The notes below the pieces were generated by a model that saw only the letters and a list, made by a program, of their open reading frames with translations, had not been told where the DNA came from and made no database searches. Of a stretch of 26,881 bases of DNA, positions 1 through 7,041 are shown piece after piece. The position numbers and the translations under genes are program-made. Position 1 is the first letter of the stretch. Each line of letters opens with the position of its first letter. The stretch is from a virus, in IMG/VR virus record IMGVR_UViG_3300034375_009923, positions 1 through 26,881 of that record. The stretch is one strand, 5' to 3'.

Positions 1-104
1 TCTATATTAACTAGATGTTCATAAGGAGGCACTTTTGCACTCCACATTTTTCCTGCCACAGCAGAGTCTAGTTTAGTAATAATTTTTGTTTTACCTTCTA
101 TCAT
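1..104 (-). CDS. Partial unknown protein, N-terminal 34 residues
   Basis: An ATG at 104-102 opens a frame that runs off the left edge without a stop. A ribosome binding site, CAGGAAAA, sits just upstream. The visible product begins MIEGKTKIITKLDSAVAGKM and is followed by a Trp and a Pro-Pro-Tyr stretch. I do not recognise the family. It lies directly downstream of the tRNA, so it may be expressed from read-through of that transcript. That it is coding is supported by the start, the RBS and the open frame; nothing can be said about function. Confidence 0.6.
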   Translation of the reverse strand, partial: MIEGKTKIITKLDSAVAGKMWSAKVPPYEHLVNI

Positions 105-123
105 TTTTTCCTGTTTAAAATTT

Positions 124-200
124 TGGTGCGCCCGGCTGGACTTGAACCAGCGACCTTCGAATTATGAGTTCGTTGCTCTAACCTACTGAGCTACAGGCGC
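124..200 (-). tRNA. tRNA with anticodon CAU, probably tRNA-Ile2 (AUA-decoding)
   Basis: A full cloverleaf can be drawn. The acceptor stem is GCGCCTG paired with CGGGCGC, followed by A and an encoded CCA. The D stem is GCTC/GAGC, the anticodon loop is CTCATAA, and the T arm is GCTGG-TTCAAGT-CCAGC. Anticodon CAU could mean elongator Met, initiator Met or Ile2. The G1-C72 pair argues against the initiator. Pairs C4-G69 and C5-G68 are known positive determinants for TilS, which converts C34 to lysidine in tRNA-Ile2, and the T arm matches my memory of the E. coli ileX T arm. Ile2 is therefore favoured over elongator Met, by inference. It would help an AT-rich phage read AUA codons, using host TilS. 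Confidence 0.9.
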
Positions 201-206
201 ATATTT

Positions 207-845
207 TTAACGATCGCAAAGGTTAGCAATAGGTCTACATTTGTGATTATTGTTATATTCAATTATATATATTTTTTCTAGTTTTTTTCTTTGTACATAG
301 TAATATTCTGAAACATTTCTTGCAAAAAAAGTTAGAGTTTTATTATCTAATAAATCTGGATAAACTAACCGTCTTATACGTTCATCAGTATCCAATTTAC
401 CATTATACGATAAATCTTTCATAAGCATTCTACCAAATCTGTTATCTGTACTTTGTATTGGTTGTGATGAATTTTTAGATCTTTTTCCTAGTACCATACC
501 TGTTTCTCCAAACTTAATAATTTTTCCATCTAACAACATAATATATATCCATCCCTGTGATTTACTATACATTACATTATTATCTATATTACCATACTTC
601 CATCTATTAAACATAGGATTATCTAATACAACATCGCAAACTTTAACAAAACCATCGTTTAAATATGGTGCAATTTCTGTATTACAGTAATTGTATTCGT
701 CTTCTTCAAAAAGGTCATTTAAAAAAGTTTTTCTAGTAACATTATATACACTTTTATCTAATGTTATTACACCATTTTTTTCAGGCTTTAACTTAAAATT
801 AGATAAATCTCTATCTTCAATAATTAAGGAATTTAAATTTAACAT
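207..845 (-). CDS. Putative GIY-YIG-like (T5orf172-type) nuclease
   Basis: A 212-aa soluble protein. Around residues 98-116 it has the pattern GWIYIM, then a short turn, then IKFGETG. This resembles the first two strands of variant GIY-YIG domains (x-Y-I-x ... KxGxT). An Arg follows at 122, and a C-terminal LEKIYIIEYNN stretch (about 190-200) could supply the catalytic Glu and Asn of the fold. The first 90 residues are not recognised. GIY-YIG proteins in phages are often homing or repair nucleases, and this one sits 7 bp upstream of the tRNA, a common insertion point for such genes. The family call rests on short motifs and could be wrong. The ribosome binding site is weak. Confidence 0.45.
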   Translation of the reverse strand: MLNLNSLIIEDRDLSNFKLKPEKNGVITLDKSVYNVTRKTFLNDLFEEDEYNYCNTEIAPYLNDGFVKVCDVVLDNPMFNRWKYGNIDNNVMYSKSQGWIYIMLLDGKIIKFGETGMVLGKRSKNSSQPIQSTDNRFGRMLMKDLSYNGKLDTDERIRRLVYPDLLDNKTLTFFARNVSEYYYVQRKKLEKIYIIEYNNNHKCRPIANLCDR

Positions 846-870
846 TTTTATATATTATTGAGGTTAAAAA

Positions 871-1200
871 TTAGATTTTTTTAAAATTTTGTTGCCGCAT
901 AAAACGTGTTTTTTCAATACACACATAATTGATCTGCTCAAATTCTACTACTTTATCTTGAGGACCATTGTAGAACATATCAATAAATTGGTTATATGTA
1001 TAATTATTTTCATAAAAATCTCCTATACAATGTATAGTTTTGATTGATTCTTCTATTGTTAATATATTATCATAAGTCCTATACTCCATTGCAGTATTAA
1101 ACATCAAATTTACATAACTTTGTTTATCAGTTTCAGACCATGAACCAAAAACTGGGTTAGATAACAAGTATAAAGTAGCACAAAGTATAAATTTTTTCAT
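871..1200 (-). CDS. Small secreted protein, related to its upstream neighbour
   Basis: A 109-aa product with a classic signal peptide: MKK, a hydrophobic core, and a likely cleavage near VFG-SW at about residue 20. The mature part is about 90 residues with two cysteines. From residue 48 on it aligns almost without gaps with the protein encoded at 1229-1570: an aromatic or Leu followed by Thr, a Cys 12 residues in, a YY/FY pair, Y, F-x-N-x-P and a final Y-x-C. The shared Cys spacing suggests one disulfide in the periplasm. No family recognised. It is probably a duplicated phage envelope protein, for example for lysis control or exclusion, but no function is shown. Confidence 0.6.
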   Translation of the reverse strand: MKKFILCATLYLLSNPVFGSWSETDKQSYVNLMFNTAMEYRTYDNILTIEESIKTIHCIGDFYENNYTYNQFIDMFYNGPQDKVVEFEQINYVCIEKTRFMRQQNFKKI

Positions 1201-1228
1201 AAAACCACTAGTTTTATTATGTTATAAA

Positions 1229-1570
1229 TTATTCCACATACCAAGTTTGCGTAGGATTACCTAGTATAAATGAAGTACAATCATACATTGCATTATATGC
1301 TTCTCTCATACTCTCTTCTGTAGGATTATTAAACAAAATACTAAATTTTTTAAAATCAGGATATTTACTGTCATAATATACACATACACAATCACAAACA
1401 TCTAATATTTGTTTCATAGTAAATCTAGCAGCAATATCAGGATCTGCAGTTAAATTATTAACACAATACCTATTAAATTCATTAGTATTAGCAGGTTTCC
1501 AATTTCTAGCATATAAACTAACTGGTATTAAAAATATTATAATTAAATTAAGGATTATCTTTTTTTTCAT
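1229..1570 (-). CDS. Small secreted cysteine-containing protein, paralogue of next gene
   Basis: A 113-aa product beginning MKKKIILNLIIIFLIPVSLYA, a good Sec signal peptide with cleavage after about residue 21. The mature region has five Cys, including C-D-C-V-C near the middle and one near the C terminus. Its C-terminal half shares spacing with the protein at 871-1200 ([FL]-T-[MI], Cys, Y, F-x-N-x-P, Y-x-C), so the two look like a tandem duplication that diverged. The start overlaps the end of the preceding reading frame by 23 bp, which suggests translational coupling. Function unknown. The location should be periplasmic because of the signal peptide and Cys residues. Confidence 0.6.
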   Translation of the reverse strand: MKKKIILNLIIIFLIPVSLYARNWKPANTNEFNRYCVNNLTADPDIAARFTMKQILDVCDCVCVYYDSKYPDFKKFSILFNNPTEESMREAYNAMYDCTSFILGNPTQTWYVE

Positions 1571-1856
1571 AAAATTTTTCTATTAGACAGTTGTGGATAT
1601 CTATACCACCAGACATTTGAACTGTCATATAACTTCCTGGTAGATTAAATAAATCATACACCATTGTACGGTAACTACCACCTTTTTCCATATGTCTATT
1701 TAACTTTTTAAGTACCCAACAGACAATAAATTCTCGTTGTTCTTCTGTTAATGAATCAATATATTTTTCCATCGCATCATTAAACTCTAATTCAAAATTC
1801 CTAAATATATCGCTAGATTTATCTAACGCTTCTAATAAATCAGGTTTCTTATCCAT
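1548..1856 (-). CDS. Hypothetical acidic protein, 102 aa
   Basis: A soluble, charged protein with no signal peptide or membrane segment. The N-terminal half (residues 1-60) is predicted-looking helix rich in Glu, Asp and Lys, with the stretch SLTEEQREFIVCWVLKKLN. The C-terminal half carries GGSYRTMVYDLF and a Gly-Gly turn. No family recognised. It overlaps the preceding gene (1849-2052) by 8 bp and the following signal-peptide gene by 23 bp, so it belongs to a run of small co-translated accessory genes. Confidence 0.55.
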   Translation of the reverse strand: MDKKPDLLEALDKSSDIFRNFELEFNDAMEKYIDSLTEEQREFIVCWVLKKLNRHMEKGGSYRTMVYDLFNLPGSYMTVQMSGGIDIHNCLIEKFYEKKDNP

Positions 1857-2052
1857 TTATTGTTTCTGGAAATAGACTATTTTTGTCTTTTAAATTGTAA
1901 AGGTCAAATGTTTCATAAATATAACCTTTGAGTTTACAAAACACTTCATATTCTTTTAGTTCTTGTTCAGTTTTAAAATATTTAACTTCTTCTGGATAAC
2001 TTGTTGGACCTCCATTATCACTCATTAAGTAAACAAGGTAATTATTATTCAT
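1849..2052 (-). CDS. Hypothetical small protein, 67 aa
   Basis: ATG at 2052-2050. The product begins MNNNYLVYLMSDNGGP and contains a short charged helix (KTEQELKEYEVF). There is no signal peptide or membrane segment and I do not recognise it. It is the first gene after the inverted repeat at 2105-2127 and overlaps the next gene by 8 bp. The tight packing and full-length frame support it being real; function unknown. Confidence 0.5.
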   Translation of the reverse strand: MNNNYLVYLMSDNGGPTSYPEEVKYFKTEQELKEYEVFCKLKGYIYETFDLYNLKDKNSLFPETING

Positions 2053-2104
2053 AAAAAATTATCAATTAGGGTTTATTTTTAAACATGCGTTTGCAGAGGT
2101 TCAT

Positions 2105-2127
2105 ATCCTATATTCTACATATAGGAT
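2105..2127. repeat. Perfect 8-bp inverted repeat with 7-nt loop in an intergenic gap
   Basis: ATCCTATA at 2105-2112 is exactly complementary to TATAGGAT at 2120-2127, with loop TTCTACA. It lies in the 85-bp gap between the gene ending at 2138 and the gene starting at 2052. On the minus strand it is not followed by a T-run, so it is not a standard terminator. Also on the minus strand, TTGAAC precedes TATAGG by 16 nt, so a sigma70-like promoter overlapping the repeat is possible. It could be an RNA-processing stem, an operator or a weak terminator. Confidence 0.45.
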
Positions 2128-2137
2128 TGTTCAAAAA

Positions 2138-3058
2138 CTATTTAACTTTTAAATTTTTTGCAAGCAAATTCCAATCGTTAGGACCAAAAATATTGCCATC
2201 ATCCTTATACTGGCTTTCTACTAAAAGTTCATTCCAACTACTGTCTTGTCTACTGTGCTTGCTATAAAATTCCTCAAATCTCTGACTAAAAACTATGTGA
2301 GCACTTAAATAAGCATTAATGCCATGAAATAATTTTGTAGCATAGGTATTATAATTTCTAATAAAATGTTCATCTATAAAAATAAATTTTAAAAGATAAT
2401 TTATAAACAACTTTATTAAAAATATATGTGCAAAAACTGTAACAGGATGTAGCTCATAAAGCAAAAATGTTAAATTTAATTCTTTATCTGTTAATATGTT
2501 TTCTGGCCAATAAGGCTTATTTTTAGACTTTGTATATCTATATTGATGACTATATGTTTTATTATTAAACGGTATATTTAAATTCCATCCTGTTTCATTT
2601 GCATTAGACTTAAAATCTGATTTTTTTCTATATTGATCATAATTATAATCTATACCATCTAATACTTTACTATATTGCCTTTCAAAATCTTTTTTACAAA
2701 AAGTTATAGTAAAATCATATTCCTTTGCATTAGAAGTTTTATTTATATTTAAATTATTTAATAAAACAGATTGATCAAAACTACAAGCTGACCCTAACTC
2801 TTTTCCAAAGTTATAAATCCAGCTTTGACCTTTAACGATCCAATCATTAAGTTCTAATTTATCATGTAAATCAAAATTAAAACTTTTTTGTGTGAATGGC
2901 TGTATTGCCTGTAAAAAACTAGGTTTTGCAGATAAAACCTTTTTTTCTATTGAAAAATCATCATATGTGATTTGTAAATTACTAAATTGACTTTGAAACA
3001 TACTTGTACAAATTGCAGCAAATATGTTAGATCCTTCAATCTTTAAAGAGTTTATCAT
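2138..3058 (-). CDS. Hypothetical protein, 306 aa
   Basis: A long open frame with good phage-like composition. The start overlaps the end of the previous gene by 23 bp. The middle (about residues 100-200) is rich in Asn, Lys and Tyr. A hydrophobic helix-like block (about 205-232, VFAHIFLIKLFINYLLKFIF) could be a buried helix or one membrane segment. The C terminus is rich in aromatic residues and charge. No signal peptide. I do not recognise a family or a catalytic motif. Confidence 0.6.
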   Translation of the reverse strand: MINSLKIEGSNIFAAICTSMFQSQFSNLQITYDDFSIEKKVLSAKPSFLQAIQPFTQKSFNFDLHDKLELNDWIVKGQSWIYNFGKELGSACSFDQSVLLNNLNINKTSNAKEYDFTITFCKKDFERQYSKVLDGIDYNYDQYRKKSDFKSNANETGWNLNIPFNNKTYSHQYRYTKSKNKPYWPENILTDKELNLTFLLYELHPVTVFAHIFLIKLFINYLLKFIFIDEHFIRNYNTYATKLFHGINAYLSAHIVFSQRFEEFYSKHSRQDSSWNELLVESQYKDDGNIFGPNDWNLLAKNLKVK

Positions 3059-3305
3059 TCCTATATTTGGCTAATCTACGCTGTTTCAAATTATCTAGCA
3101 TTTCTGCAAATTCAGGATTAATCCACACATCATTCATTTCTTCATCTGTAATTTTATACTCAGGATTGGCTTGAGCTATTTCTTTCTGTTTTTCTAAAAA
3201 TCTTTGCCTTTTTTCTTCCTTAACTTTAATTAACTTTTCTTGTTGATTAATATACCTCCACTGCGGAGTAGTTTCATCAGGATTTCTACGTGTAACTTTT
3301 GCCAT
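3036..3305 (-). CDS. Hypothetical basic helical protein, 89 aa
   Basis: The start is placed at the ATG 3305-3303, giving MAKVTRRNPDETTPQW. It overlaps the TGA of the upstream gene (TGATG), a typical coupled start; a longer frame to 3320 has no reason to be used. Residues 25-50 form a Lys/Glu/Gln-rich helix (KEEKRQRFLEKQKEIAQ), and the C terminus is again basic. It may bind nucleic acid, but no family is recognised. Confidence 0.5.
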   Translation of the reverse strand: MAKVTRRNPDETTPQWRYINQQEKLIKVKEEKRQRFLEKQKEIAQANPEYKITDEEMNDVWINPEFAEMLDNLKQRRLAKYRNDKLFKD

Positions 3306-3505
3306 CAAATAGACTCGCACTTACGCAATTCAACAGCCAAGTATTCTACTTTTTCTTGCCAACTATAAAATTCGTCAGGAGTTCTAGCAGTTTTAACTCT
3401 TTCATATGCCTCTTGTAATTGCGGAATAAGCTCTCGTTTCCTTGCTTTAGCTTGTTGTTTGTTAAAATATTTTTTATTTTGGCTATTTCTTGTAACTACG
3501 TTCAT
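3305..3505 (-). CDS. Hypothetical small basic protein, 66 aa
   Basis: Two ATGs are possible, at 3520 and 3505. The first is followed at once by AGGAGAA, which is itself a strong Shine-Dalgarno sequence correctly spaced from the ATG at 3505-3503. The shorter product, beginning MNVVTRNSQNKKYF, is therefore chosen. The protein is rich in Lys, Arg and Gln in the first 25 residues and helical after that. Family unknown. It is coupled to the next gene by a one-base TGATG overlap. Confidence 0.5.
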   Translation of the reverse strand: MNVVTRNSQNKKYFNKQQAKARKRELIPQLQEAYERVKTARTPDEFYSWQEKVEYLAVELRKCESI

Positions 3506-3686
3506 TTGTATTCTCCTCATGTGGAAATAAATTAATTTGCTTGTAAAAAAAATTAGCTTCTGGCAAGCTAGATTTCCAATACTCTAACCTATGTGTTAAT
3601 GCAAACTTACCTAACACATACTCTATACTATATTGTAAATTAGACTTCTTGTCAACACCTATAATTTCATATTTAGGAAATGCCAC
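3483..3686 (-). CDS. Hypothetical protein, 67 aa, GTG start
   Basis: The frame starts with GTG at 3686-3684 (MAFPKYEIIGVDKK), two bases after the uvsE stop, so re-initiation after uvsE is likely. It ends inside the next gene. It holds a short beta-like N terminus and YWKSSLPEANFFYKQINLF. No family recognised. Its position between uvsE and a strong internal Shine-Dalgarno sequence supports translation, but confidence is modest. Confidence 0.45.
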   Translation of the reverse strand: MAFPKYEIIGVDKKSNLQYSIEYVLGKFALTHRLEYWKSSLPEANFFYKQINLFPHEENTNERSYKK

Positions 3687-3688
3687 CT

Positions 3689-4699
3689 TTACTTACTCCA
3701 ATCTTTGTAAAACTTAATGCTAGCAAGATTCTTAGCCTTGCTTTCGCACATAATATCAAAATCTGGCCAAAACTGTATGGCCCATTCATTTACTGCTGAG
3801 TTCCAGTAGTAATCACTGTGAGCTCGTAGCTTTTGTTTTTTGTAACCTTGTTGCAAAAGAGATTCCAAATTAGGCCTTACATCAGTAGGATGATCTGGTA
3901 GGTAATCTTCTTTTGTTACACTGTAATGCATTGTGGGTCTTACCCCTCTCCAACTCTCTAAAACCATTTTAACTCTATGATCATTATGACTAATGTACTC
4001 ACCTGTTTTTACCCAATGATGATGAATATCTAAAACTGTAGGCACAATATCTGCAAGTTCCAAACAATCTTCTAAACCCCAACTTATTTCTTCATTTTCT
4101 ACAGTAATTGTGTTTCTGGCTTCAGGTGTAAGTCTACCAAAAACTTTTCTAATACCTTGTGGACCGCCTCTACCAGAAATATGTATGTTACATTTTGCAT
4201 CTTGGAACTTTTTTCCATATCCCATCCAACGCAACAAATCCACATGATACTCAAATTCATCAATGCTACGTTCTACAATATCAGGATTATCACTCGCTAA
4301 TACAACAAATTGTCCTGGATGGAAACTAATTCTAACATCTAATTTCCTAGCAGCATCCCCTACCTTACTATATAATTTACTTGCTCTTTCTCTAACATCT
4401 GGTTTTTGCCAATAATAACCAAAATCCTCCTGTGTATAACATGGTAACTGATTACTACCTAGCCGGACCATACGTAATTCAGGATCCAAACTACCTACAT
4501 ATTCCACCAACTTTAGTGCCGCATTTCCATTATGCTCCATTATATCCCATAACCTTTGTTCTGCATCTGCTTTAGTTTGCCTAGATAGCCAAGCTACAGT
4601 TGTATTTTTTTCTGTGTATGGACGTTGAATTTCTTCTAGTATACGTGGTGTCTGTGTTTGATCTGAGTCCAAATATTTACAAGCAAAACCAATTCGCAT
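3689..4699 (-). CDS. uvsE: UV damage endonuclease (UvdE/UvsE)
   Basis: A 336-aa TIM-barrel repair enzyme that nicks DNA 5' of UV photoproducts and other lesions, starting alternative excision repair. It begins MRIGFACKYLD, as in the family. Metal-binding motifs are visible in order: SFHPGQFV, a NIHISGRGG block, TVENEE, LDIHHHWV and MHYSV. The ATG at 4699 is chosen because AGGAT lies about 8 nt upstream; the TTG two codons earlier has no such support. The length fits the family. It is preceded by a 53-bp gap with no clear late promoter. A repair gene of this type suits a phage of sunlit surface water. Confidence 0.92.
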   Translation of the reverse strand: MRIGFACKYLDSDQTQTPRILEEIQRPYTEKNTTVAWLSRQTKADAEQRLWDIMEHNGNAALKLVEYVGSLDPELRMVRLGSNQLPCYTQEDFGYYWQKPDVRERASKLYSKVGDAARKLDVRISFHPGQFVVLASDNPDIVERSIDEFEYHVDLLRWMGYGKKFQDAKCNIHISGRGGPQGIRKVFGRLTPEARNTITVENEEISWGLEDCLELADIVPTVLDIHHHWVKTGEYISHNDHRVKMVLESWRGVRPTMHYSVTKEDYLPDHPTDVRPNLESLLQQGYKKQKLRAHSDYYWNSAVNEWAIQFWPDFDIMCESKAKNLASIKFYKDWSK

Positions 4700-4752
4700 A
4701 AGCAATCCTGTTTAAGGTTATGATATTAATATACATTATTTCTAAAAATATA

Positions 4753-5055
4753 TCAAGATATTTCTTCAAGTGTGACTTGTAAAGGATAGTTATTTTGTTT
4801 TGCTAACATTTTGGTTTCGTATGCTTTTTGCTCTGCAACTTGAAAACTATATAATCCTGCTTGAGCCTTTCCTTTTTGATGAACTGATAACATTATTTGA
4901 AAAGCAGATTCCTCAGATTTACCAAAAACTTGCTGCAATACATACATTACAAATTCCATAGTAGTATAATCGTCATTAATTAACATGACCGCATACATCT
5001 TGGGTTTTTTAGTTTTAATTTTATCTTGTGTATAAAATTCTGCATCAGTTGTCAT
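4753..5055 (-). CDS. clpS: ClpS, N-degron adaptor for the Clp protease
   Basis: A 100-aa protein with the whole ClpS core: MYAVMLINDDYTTMEFVMYVL, then FGKSEESAFQIMLSVHQKGKAQAG, then AEQKAYE and PLQVTLEE. The N-degron pocket residues of the family are present: Asn27, Asp28-Asp29, Met33 and His59. The N-terminal tail of about 18 residues, which in other ClpS proteins enters ClpA, is kept. ClpS delivers proteins with N-terminal Leu, Phe, Tyr or Trp to ClpAP and blocks ClpAP from degrading ssrA-tagged proteins. It overlaps the upstream membrane-protein gene by 11 bp. A second, altered ClpS lies at 17461-17742. Confidence 0.93.
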   Translation of the reverse strand: MTTDAEFYTQDKIKTKKPKMYAVMLINDDYTTMEFVMYVLQQVFGKSEESAFQIMLSVHQKGKAQAGLYSFQVAEQKAYETKMLAKQNNYPLQVTLEEIS

Positions 5056-5560
5056 ATTTTTTCCGTGGTATAGTTTTAGTTATATCTATTTTCAATAAAT
5101 TAAATGTACCACCTTTGCTTTTTAACGTACCGTCATTTGCTTGACCATTTTGATCAGGATGTTGTTCTTTCATACCTATATCAGCATCTTCTGCATTTAC
5201 AAATTCTCCTTCTATAGGTTCTCCATTTTTTAACGTTTCATCCATTCCTTGTAATGCTTTATGGTCTTCTGGGCTATAAGGAATTGTGATTGCTTTTGGT
5301 TTGTCTTCTCCTTTTAAAATAACCCACAAATAAATTTGATCTTCCTCTGCTCCAATAAAATAGTTTAATAAATAAAAATCTTTTTCATTCGTTTTTACTG
5401 TTGGATAACCAAAAAGATCATTTATATAAAAATAAGTTCCAATTATAAAAAACAAACTTAAAGGGATAATATAAATTAAATGTATACTTTGCTTTAATTC
5501 TATTAACAAATATAAAAAAATACTAGTTAATATAACACAAAATATAACCAAATAAATCAT
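5045..5560 (-). CDS. Two-helix membrane protein of the ExbB/ExbD-like cassette
   Basis: A 171-aa product. Residues 1-20 and 26-48 are hydrophobic membrane helices separated by a short loop. The remaining 120 residues are hydrophilic, with a beta-rich part (DQIYLWVILKGEDKPKAITIPYS) and an acidic, Gly- and Asp-rich C-terminal part. No family recognised. It begins 2 bp after the ExbD-like gene and ends inside clpS. The tight linkage to the channel genes suggests it is a third component of the same membrane complex. That is inferred from position only. Confidence 0.6.
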   Translation of the reverse strand: MIYLVIFCVILTSIFLYLLIELKQSIHLIYIIPLSLFFIIGTYFYINDLFGYPTVKTNEKDFYLLNYFIGAEEDQIYLWVILKGEDKPKAITIPYSPEDHKALQGMDETLKNGEPIEGEFVNAEDADIGMKEQHPDQNGQANDGTLKSKGGTFNLLKIDITKTIPRKKYDN

Positions 5561-5561
5561 G

Positions 5562-6227
5562 TTAAAATCCTGATGTAGAAGTAGACGTAGGCATTGGAGA
5601 TAGTAACGTAACTATTTTTTTACTTAAAACATTTACATCCTTGTAACTTCCATCACCTTTTATAGTAAATCTACCAAATGTTTCTTCTTGCCCTACTCTG
5701 TTGAACTTTTTCTCAGCAGTATGCACAACACTATAAGGATTTAATTTATATATGCTTACATTTACAGTTATTTCTCGAGCAACTTTATTATTTCCCATAG
5801 TATTGAATATTCCATCTTTATTTCTACCTCCATAAAAATGTGCATTTACAATATATTCTCCCGGTTCAAAAGCCCGTATATTAACTATTTCTCTATTGAT
5901 ATACACAACCTCTGATTTACTAGATCCCATACTAGAGTATGTATCATTCCTGTGTCCTAGATCATCTTTATCTAAAAACACACTACCTACTTGCGGATTC
6001 ATAAAGCCAACTTTACCATGTGGAGTTTCTACCCACAAATCAATATCACTATCAGATTCGTCGTCCCAGTCCAGGACTATCATATATTCTGCTTTTTGTT
6101 CTATTTCACTTTTCTTTTCAGGATCATTAATCATCAAGAAACTCAACACGAATAAAAAAACAAATCCCAAAATCAAGTTAAATAATAGATCAATAAAAGC
6201 TAGGTTACTGTTGTATTTGCTTGTCAT
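5562..6227 (-). CDS. ExbD/TolR/MotB-like protein with periplasmic beta domain
   Basis: A 221-aa product with one N-terminal membrane helix (about residues 9-32) reading NLAFIDLLFNLILGFVFLF. An Asp at the start of the helix is placed like the proton-carrying Asp of ExbD, TolR and MotB. The outer domain (about 45-221) contains DSDIDLWVETPHGKVGF, LDKDDLGHRNDTYSS and GEYIVNAHFYGGR. These resemble the DxDLxVxxPxG ... DDxG pattern seen in YfaP/DUF2135-type beta domains rather than a normal TolR or OmpA-like domain. The start overlaps the ExbB-like gene by 23 bp. Together they look like a stator-type ion channel coupled to an unusual periplasmic head. Confidence 0.6.
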   Translation of the reverse strand: MTSKYNSNLAFIDLLFNLILGFVFLFVLSFLMINDPEKKSEIEQKAEYMIVLDWDDESDSDIDLWVETPHGKVGFMNPQVGSVFLDKDDLGHRNDTYSSMGSSKSEVVYINREIVNIRAFEPGEYIVNAHFYGGRNKDGIFNTMGNNKVAREITVNVSIYKLNPYSVVHTAEKKFNRVGQEETFGRFTIKGDGSYKDVNVLSKKIVTLLSPMPTSTSTSGF

Positions 6228-6666
6228 TTGTCAAAACTAACTGACATTTTAGTAATACACTACTAGTTAAACCTACTAGGGTTGTTAACAATGCAGTACC
6301 CATGCCATTTGCCATTGTACTTAAACTGGCTTTTATAATTGAAGTATCTCCAACATCTAAATTACCAAATACTGTATAGAGCATGTAGATAAAACCTATA
6401 ACTGTACCTATCATTCCCAAACTAACCAAGATTTCACTAACAAACCATTCTGTTTCATAGGTATATGTATCTACTTTTTCTATAAACTGTTTATATATTT
6501 TATAACCAACAATTATGCTTGAAATTGTGAAAAACAATAAGATTACAAGGCTCAATTTAGTTAAATCATTTTCATACAAAAATTTATCAAAATCGAAATA
6601 TATGCTAACACATGATCCAATTACTGATAAAACGATGATTAACCACCATTTTAAAAAAACATTCAT
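6205..6666 (-). CDS. MotA/TolQ/ExbB-type proton channel protein
   Basis: A 153-aa integral membrane protein with helices at about residues 8-24, 37-56, 82-105 and 117-140. The diagnostic blocks of the MotA/TolQ/ExbB family are visible: LGMIGTVIGFIYMLY, then STMANGMGTALLTTLVGLTSSVL. Family members form the ring of a proton-driven motor around ExbD/TolR/MotB helices. It lies directly behind a late-type promoter at 6735-6742 and overlaps the ExbD-like gene, so the two should be made together. It is shorter than cellular ExbB (about 240 aa) because the long cytoplasmic loop is reduced. Confidence 0.75.
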   Translation of the reverse strand: MNVFLKWWLIIVLSVIGSCVSIYFDFDKFLYENDLTKLSLVILLFFTISSIIVGYKIYKQFIEKVDTYTYETEWFVSEILVSLGMIGTVIGFIYMLYTVFGNLDVGDTSIIKASLSTMANGMGTALLTTLVGLTSSVLLKCQLVLTNDKQIQQ

Positions 6667-6734
6667 TTTAACTTTCCAAATATAAATAGATTTTCACTAG
6701 ACGTGTATATCATGATGTGGTAAAATATATAATA

Positions 6735-6742
6735 TATTTATT
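6735..6742 (-). promoter_or_regulatory. T4-type late promoter element (AATAAATA)
   Basis: On the minus strand this reads AATAAATA, matching the NATAAATA late-promoter element of T4-like marine phages. It lies in the 78-bp gap between the GroES-like gene and the ExbB-like gene, about 70 bp before the latter's ATG, on the correct strand. It is the only promoter candidate I see in this gap. The exact start site is not determined. Confidence 0.5.
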
Positions 6743-6744
6743 AC

Positions 6745-7041
6745 TTATACAGATTTAGGCAAGTGTTCAGATTTTGCCATAATACTTTTGCTTTCCACAA
6801 TCCAAAAGTCTTCTTGATCATGGTTAATTTTCCTAGTCCATCTTCCGTGTTCTACTAGAACATAATCTCCAGCAGAGATATCTTCTTCCTCATCAGGATG
6901 GGTTTGTAGTACCTTAAACCATCTAGGTCTTACACCAATATCTTTTCCATCATCATCTAATATAATAATACCAGCGTCTGTTACTCTTTCACCTTTATCT
7001 ACTGCTTCAGTTACTACTTTTCCTTTTAATGGTCTTTTCAT
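6745..7041 (-). CDS. GroES-like co-chaperonin (gp31 analogue)
   Basis: A 98-aa small beta protein. The N-terminal part has MKRPLKGKVVTEAVDKGERV, followed by TDAGIIILDDDGKD, which resembles the GroES mobile loop that docks on GroEL (GGIVL in E. coli). GDYVLVEHGRWT near residue 60 corresponds to the GroES GD-x-V strand. T4-like phages need their own co-chaperonin, gp31, to fold the capsid protein with host GroEL, and marine members encode short GroES-like proteins; this fits. RBS AAAGGA is well placed. It overlaps the previous gene by 4 bp. Confidence 0.7.
   Translation of the reverse strand: MKRPLKGKVVTEAVDKGERVTDAGIIILDDDGKDIGVRPRWFKVLQTHPDEEEDISAGDYVLVEHGRWTRKINHDQEDFWIVESKSIMAKSEHLPKSV

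Noticed and set aside
2085-2267. Plus-strand frame of 60 codons, and other plus-strand frames elsewhere (for example 5896-6240, 8294-8665, 11189-11509)
   Set aside because: They lie opposite stronger minus-strand genes with recognisable or coupled starts, and their products look like low-complexity or Ser/Leu/Phe-rich shadow translations.
4723-4732. Palindrome ATATTAATAT before uvsE as an operator
   Set aside because: A 10-bp all-AT palindrome is expected by chance in this composition, and no second copy is seen nearby.
6680-6687. TATAAATA reading on the plus strand in the gap before the ExbB-like gene
   Set aside because: It points rightward into a region with no plus-strand gene, and its minus-strand reading TATTTATA is not the late motif.
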